Part shown: positions 7,265 through 15,891 of the stretch, piece by piece
Position numbering within the stretch: position 1 is the stretch's first letter
How the letters are laid out: each line of letters opens with the position of its first letter
Assembly: GCA_017438775.1 (NCBI GenBank)
Contig: JAFRUR010000096.1
Coordinates: 1 to 64,000, forward strand
Direction of reading: 5' to 3'
From: Lachnospiraceae bacterium
GTDB taxonomy: Bacteria; Bacillota; Clostridia; Lachnospirales; Lachnospiraceae
Length of the DNA stretch: 64,000 nucleotides
The notes under the pieces: generated by a model
The model's database searches: none
What the model was told of the DNA's origin: nothing
What the model saw: the letters and a program-made list of their open reading frames with translations, nothing else
Position numbers and translations under genes: made by a program

Positions 7265-10006
7265 TTATGCTTCCGCAGGCGCTTCGGTCTCTTCCGCGGC
7301 GTCTTCGGCGGTCTCGGCGTCCTCTTCCGCGGCGTTCTCTTCTTCCTCTTCGTCCTCTTCCGGCGCGTGGCGCAGGCGGGGGACGAGGATGGCCACGGCC
7401 ATCAGCAGGACAGAACCGGCCGAGACCAGGGCGCCGACTTCCAGTCCCTTGGGCATGTACGAGAAGCGGACGGTGTGTTCTCCGGCAAACATGGGAAGGG
7501 CGACGAAGGCCTTGTCAAAAGGCCGGGTCTGCACCTTCCGGCCGTCCACCGTGACGGTCCAGCCTTCCTCCCAGGGAATGGTCGTGAGCAGGAGACCGTC
7601 CTTCGCGGCGGTCACGGTGCCCTCGATCACGGTGTCGGTGCGGTTCGTCACCGTGAGGCCTCCCTTGTTCATGTCGGCCACGTACTGGTGCAGGCGGTCT
7701 TCGCTCATGCGGTAGAGGCCGAGGCTTAAGGAGAAGTCCTCCTTGGAACTGACGGTCGCGCCGGTGCCGGCCCTGCGCCAGCCCAGGTCGATCAGGTAGC
7801 CGCGGTCGATGCTGCTCAGGGTCCGGCTCGCTTCTCCGTCGATCTTGACCGTGACGGAGTCAGGCTTCTTGCCGGTCAGTTCCGCGACGTAGTAGCCGTC
7901 GGTCGGGAAGTTCAGGTCGACCGTGTTTTCCGTGTAGCGGCTGACCTCCACGAAGAGGGGATCGTCGTTGCCGGTGGGATCCGAATAGGCCGCGAAGCGG
8001 TTCTGGTTCTCCACCTTGCTGCTCTGGTTGCTCCAGCGGGATTCCATGTCCGCGGGCACCATGAAGGCGACGGGAAGGACGTCCGCGTAGCGCATCAGGG
8101 TGACGTCGCCGGAGGAGGTGACCGCCTCTTCCAAGGGAGAGGAGGCCTCCTTGCGCGTGGTCAGCTGATACTTGATGGAGAAGAGGGCGCGGGTAAAAGG
8201 CGTGCCCCCGTTGTAGGCGTAGGCGTTGGTGTTTCCCTCCAGACCGAGCTTTTTGTACAGGTCGGTCACGCCGGCGTGGGCCGTGGAGGAGAAGACGGAG
8301 GCGGAGGGGTAGCCGTACCAGGAGCCGTCGTCCTTGGTGCGGCGGTCCTCCCGCTCGATGCGGTAGAAGCCCTTGTCCGAGTTCTTTACGCGGGTGAGGA
8401 TCTGCGTGGTCTCCGTGAGCTGGCTCATATAGGCGGGCCGGTTCACGACGGTGACGCTGGTGACCGCCATGTTGAGGGTGAGCTCCAGGGTGAGCACCGC
8501 GGCAAAGGCGACGAGCGCGGCGCGGCGCAGATGCTTTCTGCCGATCCAGGTCATCGCGATGAGGGCGTAGATCCCGAGGAAGGCCGCGTTCACGTAGTAG
8601 ACCCAGAAGTCGATCTCCTGGCCCTCCGAGGCCAGCTTCTCCGCCAGCAGAATGAAGACGAAGGAGAAGAGCAGGGCCGCGGCGGCGCGGACCTTTGAGA
8701 TTCGGGGCAGGGAGCGGGCGGCCTCATAGCAGCAGGAGACCACCACGATGGTGTAGAGGAAGGACTGGCGCGAGGGCAGGGAGTTCGGATAGTGGAACCC
8801 GTGCCAGATAAAGTTCAGGATGTTGGTGGAGAAGCTCAGGAAGAGGAAGAGGAGCAGGGCTCCCTTCGCGAACTTCTCGCGCACCGGCACGTCTTCGTCC
8901 ATCAGGTAGAGGGCGAAGAGGGGCAGGCAGATGATGCCGGAATAAATATTGGGCCAGTGGTCCAGGCCGAGCTCCGGCTCCACCAGGGTCAGGTGGCGCA
9001 CCAGCATGTCGAAGATCGAGAAGTAGGACGTGAAGGTGCGGGGGAAGGAGAATTTGCCGGAGGCCGTGAGGGACAGGGCCATGCCCACGGGCACGAGGAG
9101 CACCGCCGCGACGCCGCCCGCCACGAGGGACCAGAGGGCGAAGCGCACGAGGGGCGAGACGATGGCGCGCCCGAAGGAGACCTTCCGGACGACCTGCCCG
9201 CTCTCGTCCCGGAACTTCATGCGCGGCTTCATAAAGAGATAGGTCACGCACCAGAGCACCAGGAAGATGCAGATCATGATGGAGATGTAGTAGTTGCAGA
9301 GGATGGACAGGCCCAGGGTCACGCCGTAGAGGGCGCCGGAGCCGCCGTCCAGGAGGCGCTCCAGCCCCATGAGAATCAGGGGGGCCAGGATCAGGCAGTC
9401 CAGCCACATGAGGTTCCAGCTGTAGGCGGCCAGGAACGCGCTCATCGCGTACAGCGTCCCGAAGAGCGCCATCGGCAGGGTGAGCTCCCCGAAGCGGTGC
9501 TTTAAGTATTTGGTCATGGTCACGCCGCACAGGCCCATCTTGATGGTCACGGACAGGGCCATGAACTCGAGCACGAGGCTGCGCGGGACCAGGAAGAGCA
9601 GGAAGTTGAACGGCGTGGACAGATAGTAGGCGAAGAGGGGCGTGTAGTTGGTGCCCAGGCCGATGGTCCACGTGTAGAGCAGGCTCCCGCCGTCGTGGAT
9701 CTTCTGCCAGAGGTGCGCGTGGAAGGGCGCGTACTGGTGGTATTCATCCACGCGGAGGAAGGCGGTCTTCCCGAAGGGAAAGACGCCCTTGCCGGCCTGG
9801 ATGGCGATCATCATGAGCACGGGAAGGAGGAAGGCCACCAGGTAGGGGCCTTTTCCTTCCAGGCTGAAGCGGCGCCTTTTGATGTGGGCCGCGCCGCGCC
9901 TGCGCCCGCTCGCGTGGGACGGGGCGTAGGAGACGCTCTGCGCCGCAGGAACGTCCTGCGGGGAGAAGGCGGCCGTATCGGGGGTCTGGTTCGTCATGTC
10001 TTCCAT
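7265..10006 (-). CDS. YfhO-family polytopic membrane protein
   Basis: 913 residues. After a cytoplasmic head of about 50 residues there are a dozen or so membrane segments to about residue 510, then a long extracytoplasmic beta-rich region (about 520-850), a last membrane segment near 865-885 and an acidic Glu/Ala tail. Diagnostic pieces are FRVDEYHQYAPF-like LRVDEYHQYAPFHA, the tryptophan-rich YSWNLMWLDCLILAP and the C-terminal SYMPKGLEVGALVSAGS, which mark YfhO (GT-C-like fold). In Bacillus and Listeria YfhO proteins have been linked to glycosylation of lipoteichoic acid. Here it follows gtrA and a gtrB-like glycosyltransferase by 37 bases, the expected three-component layout: GtrB-like makes the lipid-linked sugar, GtrA may flip it, and YfhO transfers it outside. 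That pathway is inferred from the trio. Confidence 0.88.
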   Translation of the reverse strand: MEDMTNQTPDTAAFSPQDVPAAQSVSYAPSHASGRRRGAAHIKRRRFSLEGKGPYLVAFLLPVLMMIAIQAGKGVFPFGKTAFLRVDEYHQYAPFHAHLWQKIHDGGSLLYTWTIGLGTNYTPLFAYYLSTPFNFLLFLVPRSLVLEFMALSVTIKMGLCGVTMTKYLKHRFGELTLPMALFGTLYAMSAFLAAYSWNLMWLDCLILAPLILMGLERLLDGGSGALYGVTLGLSILCNYYISIMICIFLVLWCVTYLFMKPRMKFRDESGQVVRKVSFGRAIVSPLVRFALWSLVAGGVAAVLLVPVGMALSLTASGKFSFPRTFTSYFSIFDMLVRHLTLVEPELGLDHWPNIYSGIICLPLFALYLMDEDVPVREKFAKGALLLFLFLSFSTNILNFIWHGFHYPNSLPSRQSFLYTIVVVSCCYEAARSLPRISKVRAAAALLFSFVFILLAEKLASEGQEIDFWVYYVNAAFLGIYALIAMTWIGRKHLRRAALVAFAAVLTLELTLNMAVTSVTVVNRPAYMSQLTETTQILTRVKNSDKGFYRIEREDRRTKDDGSWYGYPSASVFSSTAHAGVTDLYKKLGLEGNTNAYAYNGGTPFTRALFSIKYQLTTRKEASSPLEEAVTSSGDVTLMRYADVLPVAFMVPADMESRWSNQSSKVENQNRFAAYSDPTGNDDPLFVEVSRYTENTVDLNFPTDGYYVAELTGKKPDSVTVKIDGEASRTLSSIDRGYLIDLGWRRAGTGATVSSKEDFSLSLGLYRMSEDRLHQYVADMNKGGLTVTNRTDTVIEGTVTAAKDGLLLTTIPWEEGWTVTVDGRKVQTRPFDKAFVALPMFAGEHTVRFSYMPKGLEVGALVSAGSVLLMAVAILVPRLRHAPEEDEEEEENAAEEDAETAEDAAEETEAPAEA

Positions 10007-10043
10007 GTATGCGGTATCCTCCGGCGAAGGCGCGGGCCCTCGC

Positions 10044-10460
10044 TTACTTCCTGAAGACCAGGAATTTGCTGATCAGATAGTTGGTGATGAATACGATGAC
10101 CTGCCCGGCGCATTTGGCGATGAAGTCGTGCAGGTGCAGAACGTCGACGAAGAGCCACATCACCGCGGCCTCCAGCGCCAGGGAGAAGAGCCGGCCCCCG
10201 TAGAAGACGGCCATTTCCCGGACGATCACGGGCAGGGAGGCGTCCTTCCTGCGGAACACGTAGAACTTGTTCGCGAAGAAGGCAAAGGTGACGGCGCAGA
10301 TCCAGGAGATCACGTTGGCCGCCTGGTAGGGGACGCCGAGCAGCCGGGCCGCCTCGTAGGAGAGGAGGCTGACCGCGGTCGTGGCGATGCCCATCAGCAG
10401 GTACCGGAGCGTCTCCGGGTTTTTGCAAAAATCAATGATCTTCCGCAGCATCCTCGTCAC
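10044..10460 (-). CDS. gtrA: GtrA-family membrane protein (putative lipid-linked sugar flippase)
   Basis: 138 residues with four predicted membrane segments. The family features RYLLMGIATTAVSLLSYEA, the FFANKFYVFRRK turn and the closing FITNYLISKFLVFRK are all visible. GtrA-like proteins are thought to move polyprenyl-phosphate sugars across the membrane. The GTG start at 10460 overlaps the end of the gtrB-like gene by 29 bases; an ATG three codons in (10451) is an alternative. Overlap on one side and the YfhO gene close downstream mark a glycosylation operon. Confidence 0.9.
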   Translation of the reverse strand: MTRMLRKIIDFCKNPETLRYLLMGIATTAVSLLSYEAARLLGVPYQAANVISWICAVTFAFFANKFYVFRRKDASLPVIVREMAVFYGGRLFSLALEAAVMWLFVDVLHLHDFIAKCAGQVIVFITNYLISKFLVFRK

Positions 10461-11391
10461 CGGCCGGCGCGGCCTCCTCCTTGAGCAGATAGATGGGACG
10501 GCGCTTGGCCTCCAGATACAGGTGGGAGAGATACTCTCCGAGAATGCCGACCGACAGCTCCACCAGGCCGCCGAGGAACAGGATGGCGCAGAGGGTGGTC
10601 ACGTAGCCGGGCACGTCGATGCCGAAGATCAGGGTCTGGACGATGGTGACGACGATGTACAGGAAGGCCAGCACGCTGATGATGAAGCCCGTCCAGGTGA
10701 TCATCCGCAGCGGGGTGACCGAGAAGGACGTGATGCCGGCCAGGGCGTAGCGGAGCAGGCCCCCGAAGGTCCACTTGGTCTTGCCCAGGGTGCGCTCCAC
10801 GTTTTCGTACGGGATCCACTTGGTCTCGTAGCCGACCCAGGCGAAGATTCCCTTGGAGAAGCGCTCGACCTCGGAGAGCTGCAGGATCGCGTCCACCATG
10901 CGGCGGGACATGATGCGGAAGTCCACCGCCCCCTGCTTCATCTTGACGTCCGAGAGGCGGTTGGAGAGGTGGTAGAAGGCGCTGGAGAACAGGCTCCGGA
11001 TGCGGGCCTCGCCCTTGCGGGAGACGCGGTAGGCCGCGCAGCAGTCGTAGCCCTCCTCGATGCCCTCGAGCATCTGCGGGATGAGCGCCGGAGGATGCTG
11101 CAGATCGGCATCCATGACGATGACGTAGTCCCCTTTCGCGCGCGAAAGGCCGGCGTACATGGCGGCTTCCTTGCCGAAATTGCGGGAAAAGGACAGGTAC
11201 CCGGCGTCTTTGTTCTCCGCCTGCAGGGTGCGCAGGATGGAGAGGGTGGCGTCGCGGCTCCCGTCGTCAACAAAGAGAAAGGAAAAGTCATAGCCCTGCG
11301 CGGCGTCGGTGACGGCGCGGGTCTCCCGGTAGAATTCCGGCAGGACCTCCGCCTCGTTGAAGCAGGGCACGATGATGGTCACGGTTTTCAT
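10432..11391 (-). CDS. GT2 glycosyltransferase, GtrB/dolichol-phosphate mannosyltransferase type
   Basis: 319 residues. The GT2 domain spans about 1-230, with TIIVPCFNEAEVLPEFY, the nucleotide-binding FVDDGSRDAT, the metal-binding VIMDADLQHPP and the acceptor motif region KQGAVDFRIMSRRM. Two C-terminal membrane segments (about 232-295) and a short basic tail follow, the GtrB layout. Such enzymes move a sugar from a nucleotide donor to undecaprenyl phosphate on the inner face of the membrane. The ATG has GGGAG five bases ahead. It is the first gene of the minus-strand group and reads from a promoter facing away from dapA. Confidence 0.92.
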   Translation of the reverse strand: MKTVTIIVPCFNEAEVLPEFYRETRAVTDAAQGYDFSFLFVDDGSRDATLSILRTLQAENKDAGYLSFSRNFGKEAAMYAGLSRAKGDYVIVMDADLQHPPALIPQMLEGIEEGYDCCAAYRVSRKGEARIRSLFSSAFYHLSNRLSDVKMKQGAVDFRIMSRRMVDAILQLSEVERFSKGIFAWVGYETKWIPYENVERTLGKTKWTFGGLLRYALAGITSFSVTPLRMITWTGFIISVLAFLYIVVTIVQTLIFGIDVPGYVTTLCAILFLGGLVELSVGILGEYLSHLYLEAKRRPIYLLKEEAAPAGDEDAAEDH

Positions 11392-11440
11392 GGCAACTCC
11401 CGGCGGAGCGGACAGACTGCTCCGAGCATATAGATATCAA

Positions 11441-11469
11441 ATTATAACATACTCTATTAAAAAGAGAAA
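11441..11469 (-). promoter_or_regulatory. Extended -10 promoter for the gtrB-like/gtrA/yfhO group
   Basis: On the minus strand TGTTATAAT gives a perfect -10 hexamer with an upstream TG (extended -10). The -35 region at 17 bases is TTTCTC, a poor match, which an extended -10 can tolerate. It lies 50 bases before the glycosyltransferase start and faces away from the dapA promoter. Confidence 0.6.
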
Positions 11470-11492
11470 CCGCTTTTTTCATATCTGCGATG

Positions 11493-11521
11493 TTGACGTC
11501 AGAGAGGGGCAGGGCTATAAT
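11493..11521 (+). promoter_or_regulatory. Sigma-A promoter of the dapA operon
   Basis: TTGACG (11493-11498) and a perfect TATAAT (11516-11521) are 17 bases apart. Transcription would begin about 50 bases before the dapA ATG, leaving no room for a lysine riboswitch. Confidence 0.85.
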
Positions 11522-11579
11522 GTATTAGTATCATTATGTCTGGAACGATAAAACGAGAGAATACCGGAGGGAGAAAAAC

Positions 11580-12467
11580 ATGGCTATTTTCGAAGGCGCG
11601 GGCGTGGCGCTCGTCACCCCGTTTCATGACGACTTTACGGTCAATTACGAAAAGCTGGAAGAGCTGATCGAGATGCAGATCGCGGGCGGCACCGACGCCA
11701 TCATCATCGTCGGCAGCACCGGAGAGCCCTCGACTCTGTCCATCCCGGACCACCTTCTGGTCGTCAAGCGCTGCATCGAGATCGTGAATAAGCGCATCCC
11801 GGTCATCGCCGGCACCGGCTCCAACTCGACGGAGACCGCCATCGGCACCACGACCGAGGCCGTGAAGCTGGGCGCGGACGGCTGCCTGCTGGTCACCCCT
11901 TACTACAACAAGGCCACCCAGAAGGGCCTGGTGCATCACTATACCACCATTGCAAAGGAAGTCCCGTCGACCCCGCTCATCCTTTACAACGTGCCGTCCC
12001 GCACGGGCCTCAACATGATGCCCGAGACCGTGGCGGAGCTCGTGAAGACCGTGCCGAACATCGTGGGTCTCAAGGACGCCACCGGCAACATCGCGCAGAC
12101 GGCCCGCATGATGAACTACTGCGACGGCAAGCTCGATCTGTACTCCGGCAATGACGACTGCATCACCGCCATCATGTCCCTGGGCGGCAAGGGCGTCATC
12201 TCCGTGCTCTCCAACATCGCGCCGGCCCAGACAAAGGAAATCGTCATGTCCTACCTGCGCGGCGACGTCAAGAAGAGCGCGAAGATGCAGCTGGAGGCCA
12301 TGCCTCTGATCGACGCCCTGTTCTGCGAGGTCAACCCGATCCCCGTGAAGGGCGCCATGAACCTGATGGGCCTGGGTGTCGGCCCGCTGCGCTCGCCGCT
12401 GTCGGAGCTTGAGTCCCAGCACGTGGAACTCATGAGAAAAGAACTGGAGGCGTACGGACTGTTATGA
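11580..12467 (+). CDS. dapA: 4-hydroxy-tetrahydrodipicolinate synthase
   Basis: 295 residues, family length. The Schiff-base lysine is Lys165 in VGLKDATGN, the proton-relay tyrosine is Tyr136 in LYNVPSRTG, and GSTGEPSTLS is the substrate loop (the family usually has GTTGE). It condenses pyruvate with aspartate semialdehyde, the first committed step towards lysine and meso-diaminopimelate for peptidoglycan. GGAGG lies just upstream of the ATG. The stop overlaps the dapB start by four bases. A divergent second member of the family sits at 49078. Confidence 0.97.
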   Translation: MAIFEGAGVALVTPFHDDFTVNYEKLEELIEMQIAGGTDAIIIVGSTGEPSTLSIPDHLLVVKRCIEIVNKRIPVIAGTGSNSTETAIGTTTEAVKLGADGCLLVTPYYNKATQKGLVHHYTTIAKEVPSTPLILYNVPSRTGLNMMPETVAELVKTVPNIVGLKDATGNIAQTARMMNYCDGKLDLYSGNDDCITAIMSLGGKGVISVLSNIAPAQTKEIVMSYLRGDVKKSAKMQLEAMPLIDALFCEVNPIPVKGAMNLMGLGVGPLRSPLSELESQHVELMRKELEAYGLL

Positions 12468-13240
12468 TCAGCATTATCCTGAGCGGCGCACTGGGTCACA
12501 TGGGGCGGGAGATGGCCGCCCTCGTGGAATCGGATCCCACACTGGAGATCGCTGCCGGCGTGGACGCCGCCTACCGCGGCGATATCGGAGAGAACTACGG
12601 CTTTCCGATGTTCCCCTCCCTGCAGGACGTGGACGAAAATGCGGATGTGGTGGTGGATTTCTCCGTCTCCTCCGCGACGAACGCCCTGCTGGACTACTGT
12701 GTGGAAAAGAAGCTCCCGCTGGTGCTCTGCACCACGGGCCTTTCGGCGGAACAGCTGGACAAGGTGCGCGCCAGCGCGCAGGTCATCCCGATCCTCCGTT
12801 CCGCGAACATGTCCCTCGGAATCAGCGTGATGCTCGACCTGGTGCGCCAGGCCAGCGCCGCCCTGTATCCGGAGGGGTATGACATCGAGATCATTGAGAA
12901 GCATCACCGCCGCAAGCTCGATGCGCCCAGCGGCACGGCCATCATGCTGGCGCACGCCGCTCAGGCGGGCACCGGCGACGACGTGGTCGTGGTCTACGAC
13001 CGCACCGGCCGGCGCGAGGAGCGCCCCCGCGCGGAGATCGGCGTGTCCGCCGTGCGCGGCGGCACCATCGTCGGGGAGCACACCGTCATCCTGGCGGGTC
13101 CCGAAGAGGTGATCGAACTCAAGCACAGCGCGTTCTCGCGCAGCATTTTCGCCAAAGGCGCCATCGCGGCCGCGCGCTTCCTTGCGGGCCGCCGCCCCGG
13201 CCTCTACGGCATGGACGACGTCATCGCCCAGAAGAACTGA
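12464..13240 (+). CDS. dapB: 4-hydroxy-tetrahydrodipicolinate reductase
   Basis: 258 residues. The N-terminal nucleotide-binding motif is ISIILSGALGHMGREM (the first glycine of the usual GxxGxMG is replaced, giving SGALGHMG), DFSVSSAT follows, and the catalytic signature is EIIEKHHRRKLDAPSGTA. It reduces the dapA product with NAD(P)H in the lysine/DAP pathway. The ATG overlaps the dapA stop as ATGA, so translation is coupled. A TIGR00300 gene follows 23 bases downstream. Confidence 0.97.
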   Translation: MISIILSGALGHMGREMAALVESDPTLEIAAGVDAAYRGDIGENYGFPMFPSLQDVDENADVVVDFSVSSATNALLDYCVEKKLPLVLCTTGLSAEQLDKVRASAQVIPILRSANMSLGISVMLDLVRQASAALYPEGYDIEIIEKHHRRKLDAPSGTAIMLAHAAQAGTGDDVVVVYDRTGRREERPRAEIGVSAVRGGTIVGEHTVILAGPEEVIELKHSAFSRSIFAKGAIAAARFLAGRRPGLYGMDDVIAQKN

Positions 13241-13263
13241 CCAGCACCAGAAGGAGAACCGCC

Positions 13264-14361
13264 ATGCATTTTTCCATGCCCGAGTACCACGCCCCGGATT
13301 TCACCCTGTCGCAGTTTGCGGACGCGCCTGACGTAAAGACCGCCGCCGCGGAGATGGACGGCGTGGCACCGGACGGATACCACAGCACCTCCATGTACCC
13401 CGAGTACTTCAAGATCGACGGCGCGTGGCGCCTGGCTCCCGAGAGCCGCATGGACTCCAGCGTGGTCCTGCGGCCGGACGGGCGTCTGGACGTTGTGGAG
13501 AACCGCAACATCAAAAAGGGCGACGCTGTCATTCTCGGCCGCACGGAACTCGGCCAGGACGGGATCTTCGTCCACACGGACGGCTTCATCGCCGAGGACG
13601 GACAGGTGGACGACCAGTTCGTCTTCCGTCAGGGCCGCAGCCGCGAGACTTCCTATGCCCGCGACTATGACAACCTCTTTGAGCTGCTCCGCCACGAGAA
13701 GGCGGAGGGCAACATCGTGTGGGTGATGGGCCCCGCCTTCGCCTTCGATGCGGACGCGCGCCGCGCCATGCAGTCCCTGATCGAGAACGGCTATGCGCAC
13801 GGCCTGCTGGCCGGCAATGCCCTGGCCACCCACGACCTGGAGGGCGCCCTCCTGCACACGGCCCTCGGACAGGACATCTACACCCAGAAGTCCCAGCCGA
13901 ACGGCCACTACAATCATCTGGACGTGATCAACAAGGTGCGCCGTAGCGGTTCCATCCCGCAGTTCATCGAGGACTACGGCATTCAGGACGGCATCATTTA
14001 TTCCTGCGTGAAAGAGAAGGTCCCCTTCGTGCTGACGGGTTCCATCCGCGACGACGGCCCCCTGCCGGAGGTCATCGGAGACGCCTACAAGGGCCAGAGC
14101 GCGATGCGCGACATCATCCGCAAGGCCACCTGCGTGATCTGCCTCGCCACCATGCTGCACACCATCGCTGCCGGCAACATGACGCCTTCCTTCCGCGTCC
14201 TGCCGGACGGCACCGTCCGCCCGCTTTACCTCTATGCGGTGGACGCGGACGAATTTGTGGTCAACAAGCTCCTGGACCGCGGGAGCCTGTGCGCGACCTC
14301 GGTCGTGACCAACGTGCAGGATTTCATCACCATCGTGGCGCGCGGCCTGGGAGTCATGTGA
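13264..14361 (+). CDS. TIGR00300 / LOR-SDH-domain protein, archaeal-type ornithine cyclodeaminase homologue
   Basis: 365 residues. The N-terminal half carries the LOR/SDH conserved region ([20 protein letters not shown]). The C-terminal half has the strongly conserved blocks [65 protein letters not shown] and VTNVQDF. This family includes the NAD-dependent archaeal ornithine cyclodeaminase (ornithine to proline plus ammonia) and the C-terminal domain of cyanobacterial AgrE/ArgZ. AGGAG sits ahead of the ATG and its stop overlaps the ung start by one base, so it is firmly inside the dapAB transcript. The family call is firm. The reaction is inferred; lysine- or DAP-related chemistry is an alternative suggested by the neighbours. 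Confidence 0.85.
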   Translation: MHFSMPEYHAPDFTLSQFADAPDVKTAAAEMDGVAPDGYHSTSMYPEYFKIDGAWRLAPESRMDSSVVLRPDGRLDVVENRNIKKGDAVILGRTELGQDGIFVHTDGFIAEDGQVDDQFVFRQGRSRETSYARDYDNLFELLRHEKAEGNIVWVMGPAFAFDADARRAMQSLIENGYAHGLLAGNALATHDLEGALLHTALGQDIYTQKSQPNGHYNHLDVINKVRRSGSIPQFIEDYGIQDGIIYSCVKEKVPFVLTGSIRDDGPLPEVIGDAYKGQSAMRDIIRKATCVICLATMLHTIAAGNMTPSFRVLPDGTVRPLYLYAVDADEFVVNKLLDRGSLCATSVVTNVQDFITIVARGLGVM

Positions 14362-15029
14362 TGGCCGCCATCGCCGGAGACTGGCTTGCGCCTCTCTCAC
14401 CCGAATTCAAAAAGCCGTACTATGCGGCGCTGTATCGAAAGGTCAGGGAAGAGTACTCCGCGGGGCCGGTCTATCCCCCCGCGGATGAAATTTTCCGCGC
14501 CTTTGAACTCACGCCCCTGGGCAGCGTCAAGGTGGTCATACTGGGACAGGATCCCTATCACGGCCCCGGACAGGCCCAGGGCCTGTGTTTCTCTGTGCGA
14601 AAAGGCGTGGAGATCCCGCCGTCCCTCGTCAACATCTATCAGGAACTGCACGACGATCTGGGCTGCCGGATCCCGGACCACGGCTGTCTGGAGAAGTGGG
14701 CCGGACAGGGCGTGCTCCTTCTGAACACAGTTCTGACCGTGCGCGCGCACCAGGCCGCCTCCCACCGCGGGATCGGCTGGGAGCAGCTCACGGACGCCGC
14801 CATCCGCGCGGTGGAGACGCAGGACCGCCCCATCGTCTATCTTCTCTGGGGCCGTCCCGCGCAGGAAAAGCGGAGCCTGATCACGAACCCGGAGCACCTG
14901 GTGCTCACGGCGCCTCACCCCAGCCCCCTGTCCGCTTACCGGGGGTTTTTCGGGTGCCGGCATTTCAGCAGGGCCAACGCGTACCTCGAGGCGCACGGGG
15001 TCTCCCCCGTGGACTGGCAGATCGAATAG
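14361..15029 (+). CDS. ung: Uracil-DNA glycosylase, family 1
   Basis: 222 residues. The water-activating motif [18 protein letters not shown], the active-site [14 protein letters not shown] and the DNA-intercalating [18 protein letters not shown] are intact. The protein removes uracil from DNA to start base excision repair. The ATG shares its A with the TGA of the preceding gene, so the start is unambiguous. uppP follows after 10 bases. Confidence 0.97.
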   Translation: MAAIAGDWLAPLSPEFKKPYYAALYRKVREEYSAGPVYPPADEIFRAFELTPLGSVKVVILGQDPYHGPGQAQGLCFSVRKGVEIPPSLVNIYQELHDDLGCRIPDHGCLEKWAGQGVLLLNTVLTVRAHQAASHRGIGWEQLTDAAIRAVETQDRPIVYLLWGRPAQEKRSLITNPEHLVLTAPHPSPLSAYRGFFGCRHFSRANAYLEAHGVSPVDWQIE

Positions 15030-15039
15030 GAGAGAAAAC

Positions 15040-15873
15040 ATGGGTTTCGTCGAGATCCTGAAGATCATCTTTTACGGCTTTGTGGAGGGAATCACGGAGT
15101 GGCTCCCCATCAGCAGCACCGGCCACCTGATTCTTTTTGAGGAGCTTCTGCCTCTCAAGGTGTCGCCCGCCTTCCTGGAGATGTTCCGCGTGGTCATCCA
15201 GCTGGGCGCCATCCTCGCGGTGGTCCTGATCTTTTTCCGCAGGCTCAACCCCTTCTCTTCGGAGAAGTCGGAGAAGGCAAAACGCGGGACCTGGGGCCTG
15301 TGGCTCAAGATCATCGTGGGCTGCATCCCCGCCGGCGTCCTCGGACTTCTGCTGGACGACTGGTTCGACGAGCACTTCTACAACTGGCCCACCGTCGCGG
15401 TCGCCCTGATCGTCTACGGCGTCCTGTTCATCGTGCTGGAGAAAAGGAACCGGGGCAGACAGCCCGCCATCCGCTCCTACGCGCAGATGAGCCTGACCAC
15501 GGCCCTCGTGATCGGCTGCTTCCAGGCGCTGGCCCTCATCCCCGGGACCTCGCGCTCCGGCGCGACCATCCTGGGCGCCATGATTCTGGGCCTGTCCCGT
15601 CCCATCGCGGCGGAGTATTCCTTCTTCCTGTCCGTGCCCGTCATGGCGGGCGCCAGCCTGGTCAAGGTCCTCGGCTTCATCAAGCACGGGGCCGCTATCA
15701 CCGGGCCGGAAGTCGCCGCCCTGATTCTGGGCACCGTGACCGCCTTCCTCGTCTCGCTCTTTGCCATCAAGTTCCTGGTCGGTTACGTGAAAAAGCATGA
15801 TTTCACGGCGTTCGGCATTTACCGGATCGTCCTGGGCGTTCTGGTGATTCTGTATTTCCTTATTCTGAAGTAA
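15040..15873 (+). CDS. uppP: Undecaprenyl-diphosphatase (BacA family)
   Basis: 277 residues with about eight membrane segments. The two family signatures are present: [17 protein letters not shown] near the start and [20 protein letters not shown] near residue 170. The enzyme dephosphorylates undecaprenyl diphosphate so that the lipid carrier can be reused in wall synthesis, and it gives bacitracin tolerance. AGGAGA precedes the ATG. Being co-transcribed with dapAB places two peptidoglycan precursor steps in one operon. Confidence 0.97.
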   Translation: MGFVEILKIIFYGFVEGITEWLPISSTGHLILFEELLPLKVSPAFLEMFRVVIQLGAILAVVLIFFRRLNPFSSEKSEKAKRGTWGLWLKIIVGCIPAGVLGLLLDDWFDEHFYNWPTVAVALIVYGVLFIVLEKRNRGRQPAIRSYAQMSLTTALVIGCFQALALIPGTSRSGATILGAMILGLSRPIAAEYSFFLSVPVMAGASLVKVLGFIKHGAAITGPEVAALILGTVTAFLVSLFAIKFLVGYVKKHDFTAFGIYRIVLGVLVILYFLILK

Positions 15874-15891
15874 AGGAGAACCTCCTTTTTT
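15872..15891 (+). promoter_or_regulatory. Hairpin enclosing the ribosome site of the RND exporter gene
   Basis: AAAGGAG and CTCCTTT form a 7-bp stem with a 3-base loop, followed by TTT and then the ATG. The only good Shine-Dalgarno sequence of the RND gene is in the left arm. It could lower translation of the exporter, or act as a weak terminator between uppP and the exporter. Confidence 0.5.

Noticed and set aside
11522-11579. Lysine riboswitch upstream of dapA
   Set aside because: The predicted transcript leader is about 50 bases, far shorter than an L-box.
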